A stretch of DNA of 64,000 bases from positions 2,491,001-2,555,000 of the forward strand of contig NZ_CP044310.1 of NCBI RefSeq assembly GCF_009664365.1, given 5' to 3'. Both the position numbers and the translations under genes were made by a program. Below are positions 9,003-18,482 of the stretch, in pieces. The notes under the pieces were generated by a model, which made no database searches, was not told the origin of the DNA, and saw only the letters and a list, made by a program, of their open reading frames with translations. Each line of letters starts with the position of its first letter. Positions within the stretch are counted from its first letter, which is position 1. Source of the stretch: Paenibacillus xylanilyticus (GTDB lineage: Bacteria; Bacillota; Bacilli; Paenibacillales; Paenibacillaceae).

Positions 9003-10220
9003 ATGCGTATCATGGTACAGAAATTTGGAGGCACGTCGCTCTCTACAGTTCAGGCGAGAGAGCACGTGCTCCGTCATATTAAACGTGAACTTGAGGCAGG
9101 ACTTAGTCTTGTCATTGTTGTGTCCGCTATGGGCCGCCGGGGTGAACCCTATGCTACAGATACACTGCTCGACTGGGCAGCACAAAATGGTAATTCGCTG
9201 TCTGCACGTGAAAAGGATTTATTACTGTGCTGCGGTGAAATCATATCAGCTACAACGCTCAGCAGTCTTCTGGAACATGAAAACATCCCCACCACTGTAC
9301 TGACTGGTGCGCAGGCAGGCTTTGTGACGGACGACAATTTCGGGAATGCCCGGATTTTGGATGTCCGTCCTGTTCGTGTGCTGGAGGAGCTTCAAAAGAA
9401 TCGTGTTGTTATTGTTACGGGTTTCCAAGGGCAGACAGAGAGCGGGGACTTTACCACTTTAGGTCGTGGGGGTAGTGATACATCAGCAACGGCATTGGGG
9501 GCTGCTCTTCATGCGGAGATGGTGGATATCTACACGGATGTAAACGGCATTTTGACTGCCGATCCGCGAATTGTAGAGGATGCACGTCCGTTAACTGTGG
9601 TGAGTTATGCGGAGATCTGTAATATGGCGCATCACGGGGCCAAGGTTATTCACCCCCGAGCAGTTGAAATTGCAATGCAATCCCAGATTCCTGTGCGCGT
9701 GCGTTCCACTTTTGCAGACAGCGAAGGAACCCTTGTTACCCATCCGGAAGGCTTCCAGGATGTGCAGACAGGCATAGTAGATCGTTATGTGACGGGTATT
9801 GCTTACGTTAGCAATGTGACCCAAATCACAGTAGATGTACCTGGAGGCGCAGACCGGCTGCAGCTGAAAGTCTTCAAAACCATGGCTGAAAATTCGATTA
9901 GTGTTGATTTTATTAATGTTACCCCTTCAGGAGTCGTCTATACGGTATTTGACAGTGACTCTGAAAAAGCAATTCAAGTATTGCAAGAGATTGGTCTTAA
10001 ACCTCAAAGTCTGTCCGGCTGTGCCAAAGTTTCGGTGATCGGCGGTGGAATTAACGGTGTGCCTGGCATCATGGCAAGAATCGTTGAATCGTTAACACTG
10101 GCTGACATTCAGATTTTGCAATCGGCAGATTCGAACACAACCATCTGGGTACTTGTAAAAAAAGAAGATATGGTTCAGGCCCTGAGGGCGCTTCATACCT
10201 CATTCGAACTTCATCTGTAA
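9003..10220 (+). CDS. dapG: Aspartate kinase (DapG type)
   Basis: Phosphorylates aspartate as the first step towards diaminopimelate, lysine, threonine and methionine. The 405-residue protein starts with MRIMVQKFGGTSL, has the second kinase motif GRGGSDTSATALGAAL, and two C-terminal ACT domains (about 265-405) for feedback control, in Bacillus the DAP-sensitive isozyme. The ATG at 9003 has GGAGG seven bases upstream. It directly precedes dapA. Because it follows the asd remnant, the pathway order kinase, dehydrogenase, dihydrodipicolinate synthase is broken at this locus. Confidence 0.95.
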   Translation: MRIMVQKFGGTSLSTVQAREHVLRHIKRELEAGLSLVIVVSAMGRRGEPYATDTLLDWAAQNGNSLSAREKDLLLCCGEIISATTLSSLLEHENIPTTVLTGAQAGFVTDDNFGNARILDVRPVRVLEELQKNRVVIVTGFQGQTESGDFTTLGRGGSDTSATALGAALHAEMVDIYTDVNGILTADPRIVEDARPLTVVSYAEICNMAHHGAKVIHPRAVEIAMQSQIPVRVRSTFADSEGTLVTHPEGFQDVQTGIVDRYVTGIAYVSNVTQITVDVPGGADRLQLKVFKTMAENSISVDFINVTPSGVVYTVFDSDSEKAIQVLQEIGLKPQSLSGCAKVSVIGGGINGVPGIMARIVESLTLADIQILQSADSNTTIWVLVKKEDMVQALRALHTSFELHL

Positions 10221-10266
10221 TTTAGAAGCGATCGGAGCCAGACCTGTTTTGAAGGAGGAAATCGAA

Positions 10267-11145
10267 TTGGACTTTGGAAGATTGATTACAGCAATGGTCA
10301 CTCCGTTCAACGAACAGGGGGAGATTCATTGGGAGGAAACTGCAAGGCTAATAGACTATTTAATTGCAGATCAAAAATCTGAAGCACTTGTGGTGTCCGG
10401 TACAACCGGTGAATCTCCTACACTTAGCGACAGTGAGAAGGTGCAGCTTTTTGAGTTTGCAGTTAAGCATGCTGCAGGAAGATGCAAAATCATTGCCGGA
10501 ACAGGGTCTAACAATACTGCCCATTCGATCCATCTGACTCAAGAAGCTGAACGTGTCGGCGTGGATGGGGTCCTTTTGGTCGTTCCTTATTACAACAAAC
10601 CAAGCCAGGAAGGCATGTTCCAACATTTCGAAGCCATCGCGAGCTCAACCAAACTGCCCGTGATGCTATATAACGTCCCAGGGCGTACCTCAGCCTGTTT
10701 GTCTGCTGCTACAACGCTTCGACTGGCTCAGATACCGAATATCGTGGCTACGAAAGAATGTGCTTCGTTGGAGCATGTGACACTCGTCGCTGCAGGTGCA
10801 CCCGATCACTTTAAAGTATATACGGGAGACGATGCGTCAGGCTTACCAGCAATCACAGTGGGGGCTTACGGCATTGTTAGCGTCGCGAGCCATGTGGTTG
10901 GTTCAGAGATGAAGCAGATGATTGATTCCTTTGTCGGCGGAGACACTCAAAATGCAACGAAATTGCATCAGAAGCTTTTCCCGGTGTTCAAAGGTTTGTT
11001 TGAGTGTCCTCAGCCTTTGCCGAACCCGGTTGCAGTGAAATATGCACTGACGTTACGTGGGATGAATGTGGGTTCTGTACGTCTGCCGCTCATTGCCCCA
11101 ACCGAAGACGAGCAGGGCTTTATCCGTGCCTTGTTTAATGAATAG
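10267..11145 (+). CDS. dapA: 4-hydroxy-tetrahydrodipicolinate synthase
   Basis: Condenses pyruvate with aspartate semialdehyde, the committed DAP/lysine step, which also feeds dipicolinate synthesis. The 292-residue TIM-barrel shows VSGTTGESPTLSDSEK, the YYNKP and NVPGRTS loops, and the Schiff-base lysine in ATKECASLEH (about residue 163). The TTG at 10267 is the start because GAAGGAGGAA lies seven bases before it; the frame's earlier ATG lies within that ribosome site. The gene is 46 bases after dapG and followed by a terminator. Confidence 0.95.
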   Translation: MDFGRLITAMVTPFNEQGEIHWEETARLIDYLIADQKSEALVVSGTTGESPTLSDSEKVQLFEFAVKHAAGRCKIIAGTGSNNTAHSIHLTQEAERVGVDGVLLVVPYYNKPSQEGMFQHFEAIASSTKLPVMLYNVPGRTSACLSAATTLRLAQIPNIVATKECASLEHVTLVAAGAPDHFKVYTGDDASGLPAITVGAYGIVSVASHVVGSEMKQMIDSFVGGDTQNATKLHQKLFPVFKGLFECPQPLPNPVAVKYALTLRGMNVGSVRLPLIAPTEDEQGFIRALFNE

Positions 11146-11196
11146 CAGTCACAAGACTTGAAATTATTAATCTTGGTAACCTATTTTAATCAGACA

Positions 11197-11235
11197 GGAA
11201 CCGCTCTTCTGCGAAAGAAGAAGCGGTTCTTTTTC
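11197..11235 (+). terminator. Intrinsic terminator after dapA
   Basis: GAACCGCT...AAGCGGTTC stem with an inner CTTCT/AGAAG pairing and a GCGA-type loop, followed by TTTTTC. It closes the dpa/dap unit. Confidence 0.8.
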
Positions 11236-11298
11236 GCTTTTTTGGGTTGTTTCAACCTTGCTGATAAAGGGAAACCTAGTGCTCAACGACAGAGTGAC

Positions 11299-11328
11299 TT
11301 GTTTTTTTTGTTTTTAATCATGTATAAT
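11299..11328 (+). promoter_or_regulatory. Probable promoter of the RNase J gene
   Basis: TATAAT at 11323-11328 with a weak TTGTTT at 11299-11304 (18-base spacer). Transcription from here would give a leader of nearly 290 bases. Confidence 0.45.
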
Positions 11329-11617
11329 GATGTCAAGTGACTGGGTGCGGTATTTTTTTGAAATTGAAAGCGACATCGTTTCGAGATGTGGCTTTGCGGT
11401 GAAAAGGGAAGGAACGGCTAAGAAGGAATGATTTCAAATCCAACTTGTTGGTGAAGGGGAATTGCTTCGAAGAACTTCTTCCAAATATCGTGAATAAAGG
11501 TGTTCTTTTGCATACATGCCTATCTATTGGTTTGTCATGTGGAGATTACTTTTTTAACTTACAATAAATAAAATAATAAGGTACGACGTCCAACTACCAT
11601 AGGAGGTTCAGATTCAT
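11329..11617 (+). promoter_or_regulatory. Long untranslated leader of the RNase J gene
   Basis: No coding signal. A clear hairpin AAAGC-G-ACATC / GATGT-G-GCTTT (11367-11395, one G-G mismatch) lacks a T-run, and an A/T-rich stretch precedes the AGGAGG at 11601-11606. It resembles no riboswitch class I can name from sequence. RNase genes often control their own mRNA through such leaders; that role is inference. Confidence 0.4.
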
Positions 11618-13297
11618 TTGTCTAAGAAAAATAATAACGATAAACTGATGATTTTTGCACTGGGCGGCGTAGGCGAGATTGGTAAAAATATGTATGTTAT
11701 CCAATACGCTAACGACATTGTAGTCGTAGATGCTGGCCTTAAATTCCCTGAAGAAGATATGCTTGGAATCGACATTGTCATTCCTGACATTTCGTACCTG
11801 ACTGAGAATCGTGACAAAGTAAGAGGTATCATTTTGACTCACGGTCACGAAGATCATATCGGTGGATTGCCGTATGTTCTGAAACACCTTAACGTTCCTG
11901 TATACGGAACGAAGCTTACACTCGGACTGGTGGAAAACAAGCTGAAAGAAGCCAATTTGCTGGGTGAAACCAAACGCATTCTGATTGATGCTGATTCCGA
12001 GATCCAACTTGGATCAGTATTGAAAGCAACATTCTTTGCTACTAACCATAGTATTCCGGATTCCGTTGGTGTATGTGTTGAAACACCAGAAGGTGCTGTA
12101 GTTCACACAGGTGACTTCAAATTCGACCACACACCAGTAAATGGTCAATATGCGGATCTTCAACGTATGGCACAGATCGGTACGAATGGCGTACTTGCGC
12201 TTTTGTCTGACAGTACCAATGCCGAGAAACCAGGCTTTACGCCTTCCGAGAAAAATGTGGGTATCGTTCTAGAAGATATCTTCCGTAAAGCGAGCCAGCG
12301 CGTTGTTGTGGCTACCTTTGCTTCCAACGTACACCGGATTCAACAGGTCATTAATGCAGCAGAAGTAACTGGCCGCAAAGTGGCTGTCATTGGACGCAGT
12401 ATGGTGAATGTTGTAGGTATTGCTTCGGATCTGGGCTATCTGGATATTCCGGACGGCATGATCATTGAACCTGAAGAAGTAGGTAAAATGGCTGCTGACC
12501 GTGTTGTTATTCTCTGCACAGGTAGTCAAGGCGAGCCAATGTCTGCATTGACTCGGATGGCTCGTTCTACTCATCGTAAAGTAGACATTCTTCCTGGAGA
12601 CACCGTTATTATCGCAGCAACACCGGTACCAGGTAACGAGAAGTATGTGGGCCGTACCATTGATGAACTGTTCCGTCTCGGAGCTAATGTGCATTACAGT
12701 GGTGCGAACAGCGGTGTACACGTATCCGGACACGGTAGCCAGGAAGAGCTCAAGCTGATGCTTAACCTGATGAAACCTAAATTCTTCCTGCCAATTCACG
12801 GGGAGTTCCGTATGCAGCGCCGCCATGCCGTTCTTGCTGAATCTGTAGGTATCGACCCTGATAACATATTCATCACGGATATCGGTGAAGTGGTTGAGAT
12901 TCAGGGCGGAGCAGCACGCAAGGCTGGTAAAGTTACTGCAGGCAATGTACTGATCGACGGATTGGGTGTAGGCGATGTAGGTAATATCGTATTGCGCGAT
13001 CGCAAACTGTTATCCCAAGATGGTATTCTTGTCGTTGTAGTTACCCTGAGCAAACAGGATGGTAAAATTGTATCTGGTCCGGATATTATCTCCCGTGGAT
13101 TTGTATACGTACGGGAATCCGAAGGATTGCTTGATGAAGCCAACCGTATTGTCAGCAGCACTCTGCAAAAGTTGATGAGTGAGAACGTAAACGAGTGGGC
13201 TTCACTCAAAACGAATGTAAAAGACGCACTGGGACGCTTCCTGTATGAGCAAACTCGTCGCAGACCGATGATTTTGCCAATTATCATGGAAGTTTAA
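11618..13297 (+). CDS. rnjB: Ribonuclease J
   Basis: Metallo-beta-lactamase/beta-CASP ribonuclease with endo- and 5'-3' exonuclease activity in mRNA decay and rRNA maturation. The 559-residue protein has the intact zinc motif HGHEDH at residues 75-80, TGDFKFDHTPV, SDSTNAEKPG and the C-terminal domain. Position between dapA and the ClpP-like gene is that of Bacillus rnjB. However, the catalytic motif is fully conserved, so it may be the main active J enzyme and the paralogue name is positional. It starts at TTG 11618 with AGGAGG upstream. Confidence 0.9.
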   Translation: MSKKNNNDKLMIFALGGVGEIGKNMYVIQYANDIVVVDAGLKFPEEDMLGIDIVIPDISYLTENRDKVRGIILTHGHEDHIGGLPYVLKHLNVPVYGTKLTLGLVENKLKEANLLGETKRILIDADSEIQLGSVLKATFFATNHSIPDSVGVCVETPEGAVVHTGDFKFDHTPVNGQYADLQRMAQIGTNGVLALLSDSTNAEKPGFTPSEKNVGIVLEDIFRKASQRVVVATFASNVHRIQQVINAAEVTGRKVAVIGRSMVNVVGIASDLGYLDIPDGMIIEPEEVGKMAADRVVILCTGSQGEPMSALTRMARSTHRKVDILPGDTVIIAATPVPGNEKYVGRTIDELFRLGANVHYSGANSGVHVSGHGSQEELKLMLNLMKPKFFLPIHGEFRMQRRHAVLAESVGIDPDNIFITDIGEVVEIQGGAARKAGKVTAGNVLIDGLGVGDVGNIVLRDRKLLSQDGILVVVVTLSKQDGKIVSGPDIISRGFVYVRESEGLLDEANRIVSSTLQKLMSENVNEWASLKTNVKDALGRFLYEQTRRRPMILPIIMEV

Positions 13298-13331
13298 AAT
13301 ACATTAAAATTATATATTCAGGCACACAGTC

Positions 13332-13386
13332 GCCCCTGATCTACGAGTAATATTGGACGGTTCCTCGTAGATCAGGGGCTTTTTTT
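13332..13386 (+). terminator. Strong terminator after the RNase J gene
   Basis: A perfect 16-pair stem GCCCCTGATCTACGAG / CTCGTAGATCAGGGGC with a 16-base loop, followed by seven T. Confidence 0.95.
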
Positions 13387-13440
13387 GTTTTTTTTGGATT
13401 GGATTCATGGAGGGTGTGAGGGATTTTTGGCAGATCATTG

Positions 13441-13472
13441 GGTATAAGTAGGCTGGAAAATTCCCCATACTA
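13441..13472 (+). promoter_or_regulatory. Candidate sigma-G/F promoter of the ClpP-like gene
   Basis: A perfect CATACTA (13466-13472) preceded 19 bases earlier by GGTATA (13441-13446). The spacer is a base or two longer than the usual 17-18. The gene product is a ClpP-like protease implicated in spore outgrowth in Bacillus, which makes a forespore promoter reasonable. Confidence 0.45.
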
Positions 13473-13513
13473 AGGAATACATTAAAATGGTTATGGGGAA
13501 GGGGATTAATCTA

Positions 13514-14287
13514 ATGAGTGAGTATATAAATGGCAAACAGACATCCAAGTCGAATCAACCCGAGACAGAGACACCTGGCATACCTGCCCAAGATGACAAA
13601 GGATTGGCTCCCGTTACTGAGGCCATCCAGCAGTTCGGACAGACTCAGTCACCTGCAGGAGAGTCCAATATTTTCTGTATGACGATTATTGGACAGGTTG
13701 AAGGTCACTTGATTCTGCCTCCGCAAAATAAAACAACGAAGTATGAGCATATTATCCCGCAATTGGTTGCTGCTGAACAGAATTCCCGGATTGAAGGCAT
13801 CCTGATCATTCTGAACACTGTGGGAGGAGACGTAGAGGCAGGGTTGGCCATTGCCGAGATGATAGCTTCTCTGAGCAAGCCTACCGTTACCGTTGTTATT
13901 GGGGGAGGACACAGCATTGGGGTTCCAATTGCAGTAGCTTCCACCTATTCATTGATTGCCGGAAGTGCAACAATGACGATTCATCCCATCCGAATGAATG
14001 GACTGGTCATTGGGGTACCTCAAACATTCGAGTATATGGAGAAAATGCAGGAACGGGTTGTTCGCTTTGTCACCACGCACTCGAATATTTCGGAGGACAT
14101 GTTCAAAGAACTCATGTTTAAGACAGGGGAATTGAACCGGGATATCGGTACAGCTGTAGGGAGTGCTGATGCAGTCAAATACGGATTAATGGATGCGGTT
14201 GGCGGCATTGGACAAGCCATTGCCCAGCTGAACAAACTTATCGGAGACAAGAGACAGACCCTGCAGGCAGGAGGGCTTACGCAATGA
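13514..14287 (+). CDS. tepA: ClpP-like serine protease (TepA/YmfB family)
   Basis: A 257-residue S14 family protein. After a polar N-terminus of about 60 residues comes the ClpP fold with [17 protein letters not shown], the nucleophile serine in GGGHSIGVP, and the histidine in MTIHPI. In Bacillus the homologue is called translocation-enhancing protein and is linked to degradation of spore proteins during outgrowth. The start at 13514 has AAGGGG upstream; an in-frame ATG at 13487 lies before that site. Its stop overlaps the next start (ATGA). Confidence 0.88.
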   Translation: MSEYINGKQTSKSNQPETETPGIPAQDDKGLAPVTEAIQQFGQTQSPAGESNIFCMTIIGQVEGHLILPPQNKTTKYEHIIPQLVAAEQNSRIEGILIILNTVGGDVEAGLAIAEMIASLSKPTVTVVIGGGHSIGVPIAVASTYSLIAGSATMTIHPIRMNGLVIGVPQTFEYMEKMQERVVRFVTTHSNISEDMFKELMFKTGELNRDIGTAVGSADAVKYGLMDAVGGIGQAIAQLNKLIGDKRQTLQAGGLTQ

Positions 14288-14514
14288 CCATGTATACTGT
14301 AATGCCGCCGGAACATCTCTGGTCGGGGATGTGGAATGAAGGGGAGGATACGCGTGAAGTCAAGATTAACGGTTTATTGATGCAGATCAGACCGGTTAGT
14401 GAGAGCGAAGCAGTTATCGTGCGTTTGCTTGACTGCCCGCTGGAAGCGTACCTTGATCCTGCCAATATGCCTGGCTCCAAAGTTCCTCTTTCCGGTAACC
14501 CGGGACCAACATAA
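14284..14514 (+). CDS. ylzJ: YlzJ-like small protein
   Basis: A 76-residue protein beginning [13 protein letters not shown], the hallmark of the YlzJ-like family found between the ClpP-like gene and spoIIIE in spore formers. It has no membrane segment and its function is unknown. The four-base overlap with the protease gene indicates co-translation and suggests a related role. Confidence 0.85.
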   Translation: MTMYTVMPPEHLWSGMWNEGEDTREVKINGLLMQIRPVSESEAVIVRLLDCPLEAYLDPANMPGSKVPLSGNPGPT

Positions 14515-14572
14515 CATGACGAAAAAAGACAAATAGGGCAAGAAAAGAACATATGTACGGATTATATTTGTA

Positions 14573-14581
14573 TGGTATAAT
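14573..14581 (+). promoter_or_regulatory. Extended -10 promoter of spoIIIE
   Basis: TGG directly before TATAAT (14573-14581), about 20 bases before the gene's ribosome site. No good -35 is seen; extended -10 promoters often lack one. Confidence 0.55.
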
Positions 14582-14604
14582 ATTCTTCTGGGGGTGACCT
14601 GATT

Positions 14605-17334
14605 TTGGCCAGAAGAAAAAAGAAGAAGAAAAAAGGCGCTGCGTTCAGCGGCGTTTTAAAATATGAAATCTATGGTATTGTGCTCATTACTCTCGCGGTT
14701 ATCGCTCTATCCGGAGAAGCAACCGTAGGACGTTCACTATCCAAAATGTTCGGATTAATGCTAGGGAAGTTCTATTTTGCCATTCCGCTGGTTGGGATCT
14801 ACTACGGATTGATGGTTATGATTCATCGAAAGTGGCCAAGCGGTTGGACTACTCGCAAGACGGGGCTTGTTCTTCTGGTGTTTGCGTTAACGTTGATGAG
14901 TACCGTATCTGCAATGCATCAGAAGCTCATCCCTGTGGGTGCGCTCGAGCCTGGAGCGGTTATTACACAAGTACATAATGATATGCAAACCGAACTGCTT
15001 CAACCTGCCCCAGGTGAACGTGATTCCATGTTGAATAAGGACATAAGTGGCGGCTACATTGGGGCTGCTCAGTTTGCTCTGTTCCTGTGGTTGTTCGGCA
15101 GTCTAGGCGCGCGTTTGATCATGATCGTGATGTTTATTATCAGTTTTATGCTGATTACGAATCTGTCCTATGTCGATCTGGTGCGTATATTCAGAACCAA
15201 GGTATGGGATGCCGGCAGTTCGATCTACAAAAAGCTGGAGTCCAGACCATCCGCACGATCTGCTGTAACAACCTCGGGGAAAAAAGGTGGAGCAGCACGT
15301 AAAGTGGTTCCTATTCCGGCGGATATCGAAGACGATGAAGAGGATGACTTGGAAGAGATGCATCTTCCCAAGCGGAAAGCACCCATTTTCTTTCAATTGT
15401 TTGGTAAGTGGGGTGCGGATCGGGAGACAACCAAATCAGACCGAGAGATGGAGCAAGAGCAGCCACCGGCAGAGCAAGTGTTATACCGCGCTGAGCCGGA
15501 TCATTTCGCAGAATCATGGACTGAGGAGCCATCATTTGTCTCAGATGTTCCAGCCTCTACTGAAAGGACTGCTGCACCGAAAACCAGTTCAGCTCCGATT
15601 ATTCGTGATTTCTTCGAACACGTCAGATCCGAGGATCATGTGAAGGATGACGATTTGGACGATGCGTACCCGTTTCCTGATGACATTTCAGATTCAAGCC
15701 AGGATGACGACATTCCGATCAAAATTAGTGATGAACTGGTAGATGGAGCGGATTGGCCTGTAAACGAGGCGGGTGCTGATGACCTGAGTGAAATGGAGAA
15801 CAGCCCGGAAGGACAATCTGGTGGGGTAAATGATTCATCTTCGGTGATGAACGGCGAAAGTGTTGAGGGGCAGGAAATGGAGCCTGTTAAACCGCCTCCA
15901 CCACCTCCGAAGCCTTATAAACTGCCTTCGTTCCGTTTGCTTGCGAAGCCTAATAACGGCGGTAAGGGCGGAGATCAAAAAGATTATATGCAAACGGCCC
16001 GGAAGCTTGAAGCCACACTGGAAAGCTTCGGTGTGCGGGCGAAAGTCCTTGAAGTGGTTAGAGGACCAGCTGTTACGCGTTATGAGATTCAGCCGGATAT
16101 AGGTGTAAAAGTTAGCCGAATTGTAAGTTTGACGGATGATATTGCACTGGCATTAGCGGCCAAGGATATTCGGATGGAAGCACCGATTCCGGGTAAATCA
16201 GCAATCGGTATCGAAGTGCCTAACGGTGAAGTTTCCGTTGTAACGATGCGTGAGGTTATGGAAACATCTACGTTTCAGGATGCAGAATCCAAAGTGACGA
16301 TTGCATTTGGACGGGATATTTCTGGTCAGACCATCATTGGCAACCTTGCCCGTATGCCCCATTTGCTTGTTGCAGGTGCTACGGGTTCTGGTAAATCGGT
16401 ATGTATTAACGGGATTATCACAAGTATTCTGTACAAAGCGAAACCGGACGAAGTTAAATTTCTGATGGTCGATCCGAAAATGGTTGAGCTTAATGTATAC
16501 AATGGCATTCCTCATCTGATGGCTCCGGTAGTTACGGATCCCAAGAGAGCCTCGCTGGCCCTCAAAAAGATAGTGGTCGAGATGGAGAAAAGGTATGAGC
16601 TGTTCTCCAAATCGGGTACACGGAACGTCGAAGGTTACAACAATCTGATGAAGGATAATCCGGCAGCCGTGTTGCCATATATCGTTGTTATAGTGGACGA
16701 GCTTGCGGATCTGATGATGGTTGCAGCCGGGGATGTGGAAGATGCCATTGCCCGTCTTGCGCAAATGGCACGTGCAGCCGGAATCCATCTCATCATCGCC
16801 ACGCAGCGGCCTTCCGTAGATGTCATTACAGGTGTCATCAAAGCCAATATCCCTTCCCGGATCGCATTCGGTGTGTCATCACAGGTGGACTCCCGGACGA
16901 TCTTAGATATGGGAGGAGCCGAGAAACTGCTGGGTCGCGGCGATATGCTGTTTATGCCAATGGGCGCTTCCAAGCCTGTACGGGTGCAGGGAGCCTTCAT
17001 GAGTGATGAAGAAGTTGAGAATATTGTTAATTATGTGCGTGGACAAGGCGAAGCCCAGTACGATGAATCACTTGTTCCTGAAGTCGATGACTCCGTTCAA
17101 GCGGCAGATGAAGTACTGGATGAACTGTACGAGCAGGCTGTACAAATTATATTGGAAGCGAAGCAAGCTTCCGTATCCTTGCTTCAGCGGCGCATGCGTG
17201 TGGGTTATACTCGCGCTGCACGTCTGATCGACTCCATGGAGGCACGTGGCGTTATTGGCCCGTATGAGGGCAGTAAGCCTAGGGAGGTTCTAATTTCGCT
17301 GGAACAATATCAACAAAACAAAATAAGTTCTTAA
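14605..17334 (+). CDS. spoIIIE: DNA translocase FtsK/SpoIIIE
   Basis: ATP-driven pump that moves chromosomal DNA through the division or sporulation septum. The 909-residue protein has a basic N-terminus, four or so membrane segments up to about residue 195, a long acidic linker (about 215-450, with a proline run near 430), the motor domain with Walker A GATGSGKS at about 591-598 and Walker [12 protein letters not shown] near 695, and a C-terminal winged-helix gamma domain. It is longer than Bacillus SpoIIIE (about 790), the extra length being linker. It starts at TTG 14605 after GGGGGTGA. Confidence 0.95.
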   Translation: MARRKKKKKKGAAFSGVLKYEIYGIVLITLAVIALSGEATVGRSLSKMFGLMLGKFYFAIPLVGIYYGLMVMIHRKWPSGWTTRKTGLVLLVFALTLMSTVSAMHQKLIPVGALEPGAVITQVHNDMQTELLQPAPGERDSMLNKDISGGYIGAAQFALFLWLFGSLGARLIMIVMFIISFMLITNLSYVDLVRIFRTKVWDAGSSIYKKLESRPSARSAVTTSGKKGGAARKVVPIPADIEDDEEDDLEEMHLPKRKAPIFFQLFGKWGADRETTKSDREMEQEQPPAEQVLYRAEPDHFAESWTEEPSFVSDVPASTERTAAPKTSSAPIIRDFFEHVRSEDHVKDDDLDDAYPFPDDISDSSQDDDIPIKISDELVDGADWPVNEAGADDLSEMENSPEGQSGGVNDSSSVMNGESVEGQEMEPVKPPPPPPKPYKLPSFRLLAKPNNGGKGGDQKDYMQTARKLEATLESFGVRAKVLEVVRGPAVTRYEIQPDIGVKVSRIVSLTDDIALALAAKDIRMEAPIPGKSAIGIEVPNGEVSVVTMREVMETSTFQDAESKVTIAFGRDISGQTIIGNLARMPHLLVAGATGSGKSVCINGIITSILYKAKPDEVKFLMVDPKMVELNVYNGIPHLMAPVVTDPKRASLALKKIVVEMEKRYELFSKSGTRNVEGYNNLMKDNPAAVLPYIVVIVDELADLMMVAAGDVEDAIARLAQMARAAGIHLIIATQRPSVDVITGVIKANIPSRIAFGVSSQVDSRTILDMGGAEKLLGRGDMLFMPMGASKPVRVQGAFMSDEEVENIVNYVRGQGEAQYDESLVPEVDDSVQAADEVLDELYEQAVQIILEAKQASVSLLQRRMRVGYTRAARLIDSMEARGVIGPYEGSKPREVLISLEQYQQNKISS

Positions 17335-17360
17335 GTACGACTAAGAATTGTATCTATGCA

Positions 17361-17391
17361 AGCCCCTGACAATAAGTTGGGGGCTTTTTTT
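17361..17391 (+). terminator. Terminator after spoIIIE
   Basis: AGCCCCTGAC / GTTGGGGGCT stem (two G-T wobbles), AATAA loop, then seven T. Confidence 0.85.
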
Positions 17392-17445
17392 GTTGTTGAT
17401 GGTCGTTGAGGTTTTGCCATGTTGTCCAAAGATCGGATGATTTGG

Positions 17446-17476
17446 TGCATAGGAAGCAAGCAGGCTTGTCATAATA
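17446..17476 (+). promoter_or_regulatory. Candidate sigma-G promoter of sleB
   Basis: TGCATA (17446-17451), an 18-base spacer and CATAATA (17470-17476) agree closely with the sigma-G consensus (TGnATA, 17-18, CATAnTA). sleB is a known forespore gene in Bacillus. Confidence 0.65.
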
Positions 17477-17524
17477 ACGTTAGCGATTCTGTTAATCCCA
17501 CAAGAGAAAGGTAGAGCACAGTCG

Positions 17525-18352
17525 ATGCGAAAAATGAACATATGGCTTTTCACTGCGATCTTGCTGATGTCTGCATTGGGAATTCGTTATTTGCTCCCTG
17601 ACCATTCGGCAACCCAAGAATCCAAACCAAATCCTTCCCAGATGGAAGAGAAATCGATGCCCACCTTCAGCAGCAACACCGTGCAATATGGAAGTTATGG
17701 GCAGGATGTATACGAGCTACAAGGCAGACTGAAGTACTTAGGTTTTTACAATGGTAAAATCGATAGTAACTTTGGCAGCAGCACGCTAAAATCCGTAAAG
17801 TGGTTTCAATCTGAATTCGGTATGAAAGCGGATGGCGTGGTTGGTGCCAAAACTAAACTGAAATTGTACAATGCAACTAAACAATGGTCCCCGACCGAGC
17901 CTCCACTGCACAAGGAATCGTCAGGCCAGGGTACGGACAAAACCGACAATGCAAACAAAGAGCAGGACAACATGGGTTCCGCCAATTCCATGGGCCTTAC
18001 CGAAAATGAAATTAAGATTATGGCCAATGCAGTATATGGTGAATCCCGGGGTGAACCTTTCGAAGGTCAGGTAGCCGTAGCTGCAGTTATATTGAATCGT
18101 GTCAGATCACCGGAATTTCCAAATACACCATCCGGTGTCATTTTCCAGCCTGGTGCATTTACCGCTGTAGCTGACGGGCAGATCTATCTGGAACCCAATG
18201 CTCAGGCCCGTAAAGCGGTTGAGCAGGCAATGAATGGCTGGGACCCATCCGGTGGCTGCCTGTATTACTTCAATCCCAAGACGGCTACTTCCAAGTGGAT
18301 CTGGACCCGTCCTCAGGTGAAAACAATCGGTCAGCATATCTTTTGTATGTGA
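17525..18352 (+). CDS. sleB: Spore cortex-lytic enzyme SleB
   Basis: Lytic transglycosylase that degrades spore cortex peptidoglycan during germination. The 275-residue protein has an N-terminal hydrophobic export segment (about 5-24), a peptidoglycan-binding repeat at about 57-115 (YGQDVYELQGRLKYLGFYNG), a Ser/Gly-rich linker and a hydrolase-2 domain from about 165 with the catalytic glutamate in NAVYGESRGEP. It starts at ATG 17525 after AAAGGTAG. No ypeB is adjacent, unlike the Bacillus sleB-ypeB pair, so it may belong to one of the SleB-like paralogues. Confidence 0.88.
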   Translation: MRKMNIWLFTAILLMSALGIRYLLPDHSATQESKPNPSQMEEKSMPTFSSNTVQYGSYGQDVYELQGRLKYLGFYNGKIDSNFGSSTLKSVKWFQSEFGMKADGVVGAKTKLKLYNATKQWSPTEPPLHKESSGQGTDKTDNANKEQDNMGSANSMGLTENEIKIMANAVYGESRGEPFEGQVAVAAVILNRVRSPEFPNTPSGVIFQPGAFTAVADGQIYLEPNAQARKAVEQAMNGWDPSGGCLYYFNPKTATSKWIWTRPQVKTIGQHIFCM

Positions 18353-18360
18353 TGATGTTG

Positions 18361-18401
18361 GAAGCAACCAGAAGACGCGTCTTCGGTTGCTTCTTGCCTT
18401 T
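18361..18401 (+). terminator. Terminator after sleB
   Basis: GAAGCAACC...GGTTGCTTC flanks an inner GAAGAC/GTCTTC pairing, one unpaired A, then TTGCCTTTT. The T-run is broken but the stem is long. Confidence 0.7.
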
Positions 18402-18482
18402 TGCATGGGTTAAAATGGTTGTTGCACTTGAGAGTTACTGAAATATTGCCTAACAAATGACGCCGTAAAGGGGTTTTGACAT

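Noticed and set aside
11158..11340. 60-codon plus-strand frame after dapA
   Set aside because: Runs through the dapA terminator and the next promoter; no ribosome site.
11329..11617. A known riboswitch (for example lysine-type) in the RNase J leader
   Set aside because: No recognisable aptamer core and no terminator or ribosome-site-sequestering switch hairpin; kept only as an unassigned leader.
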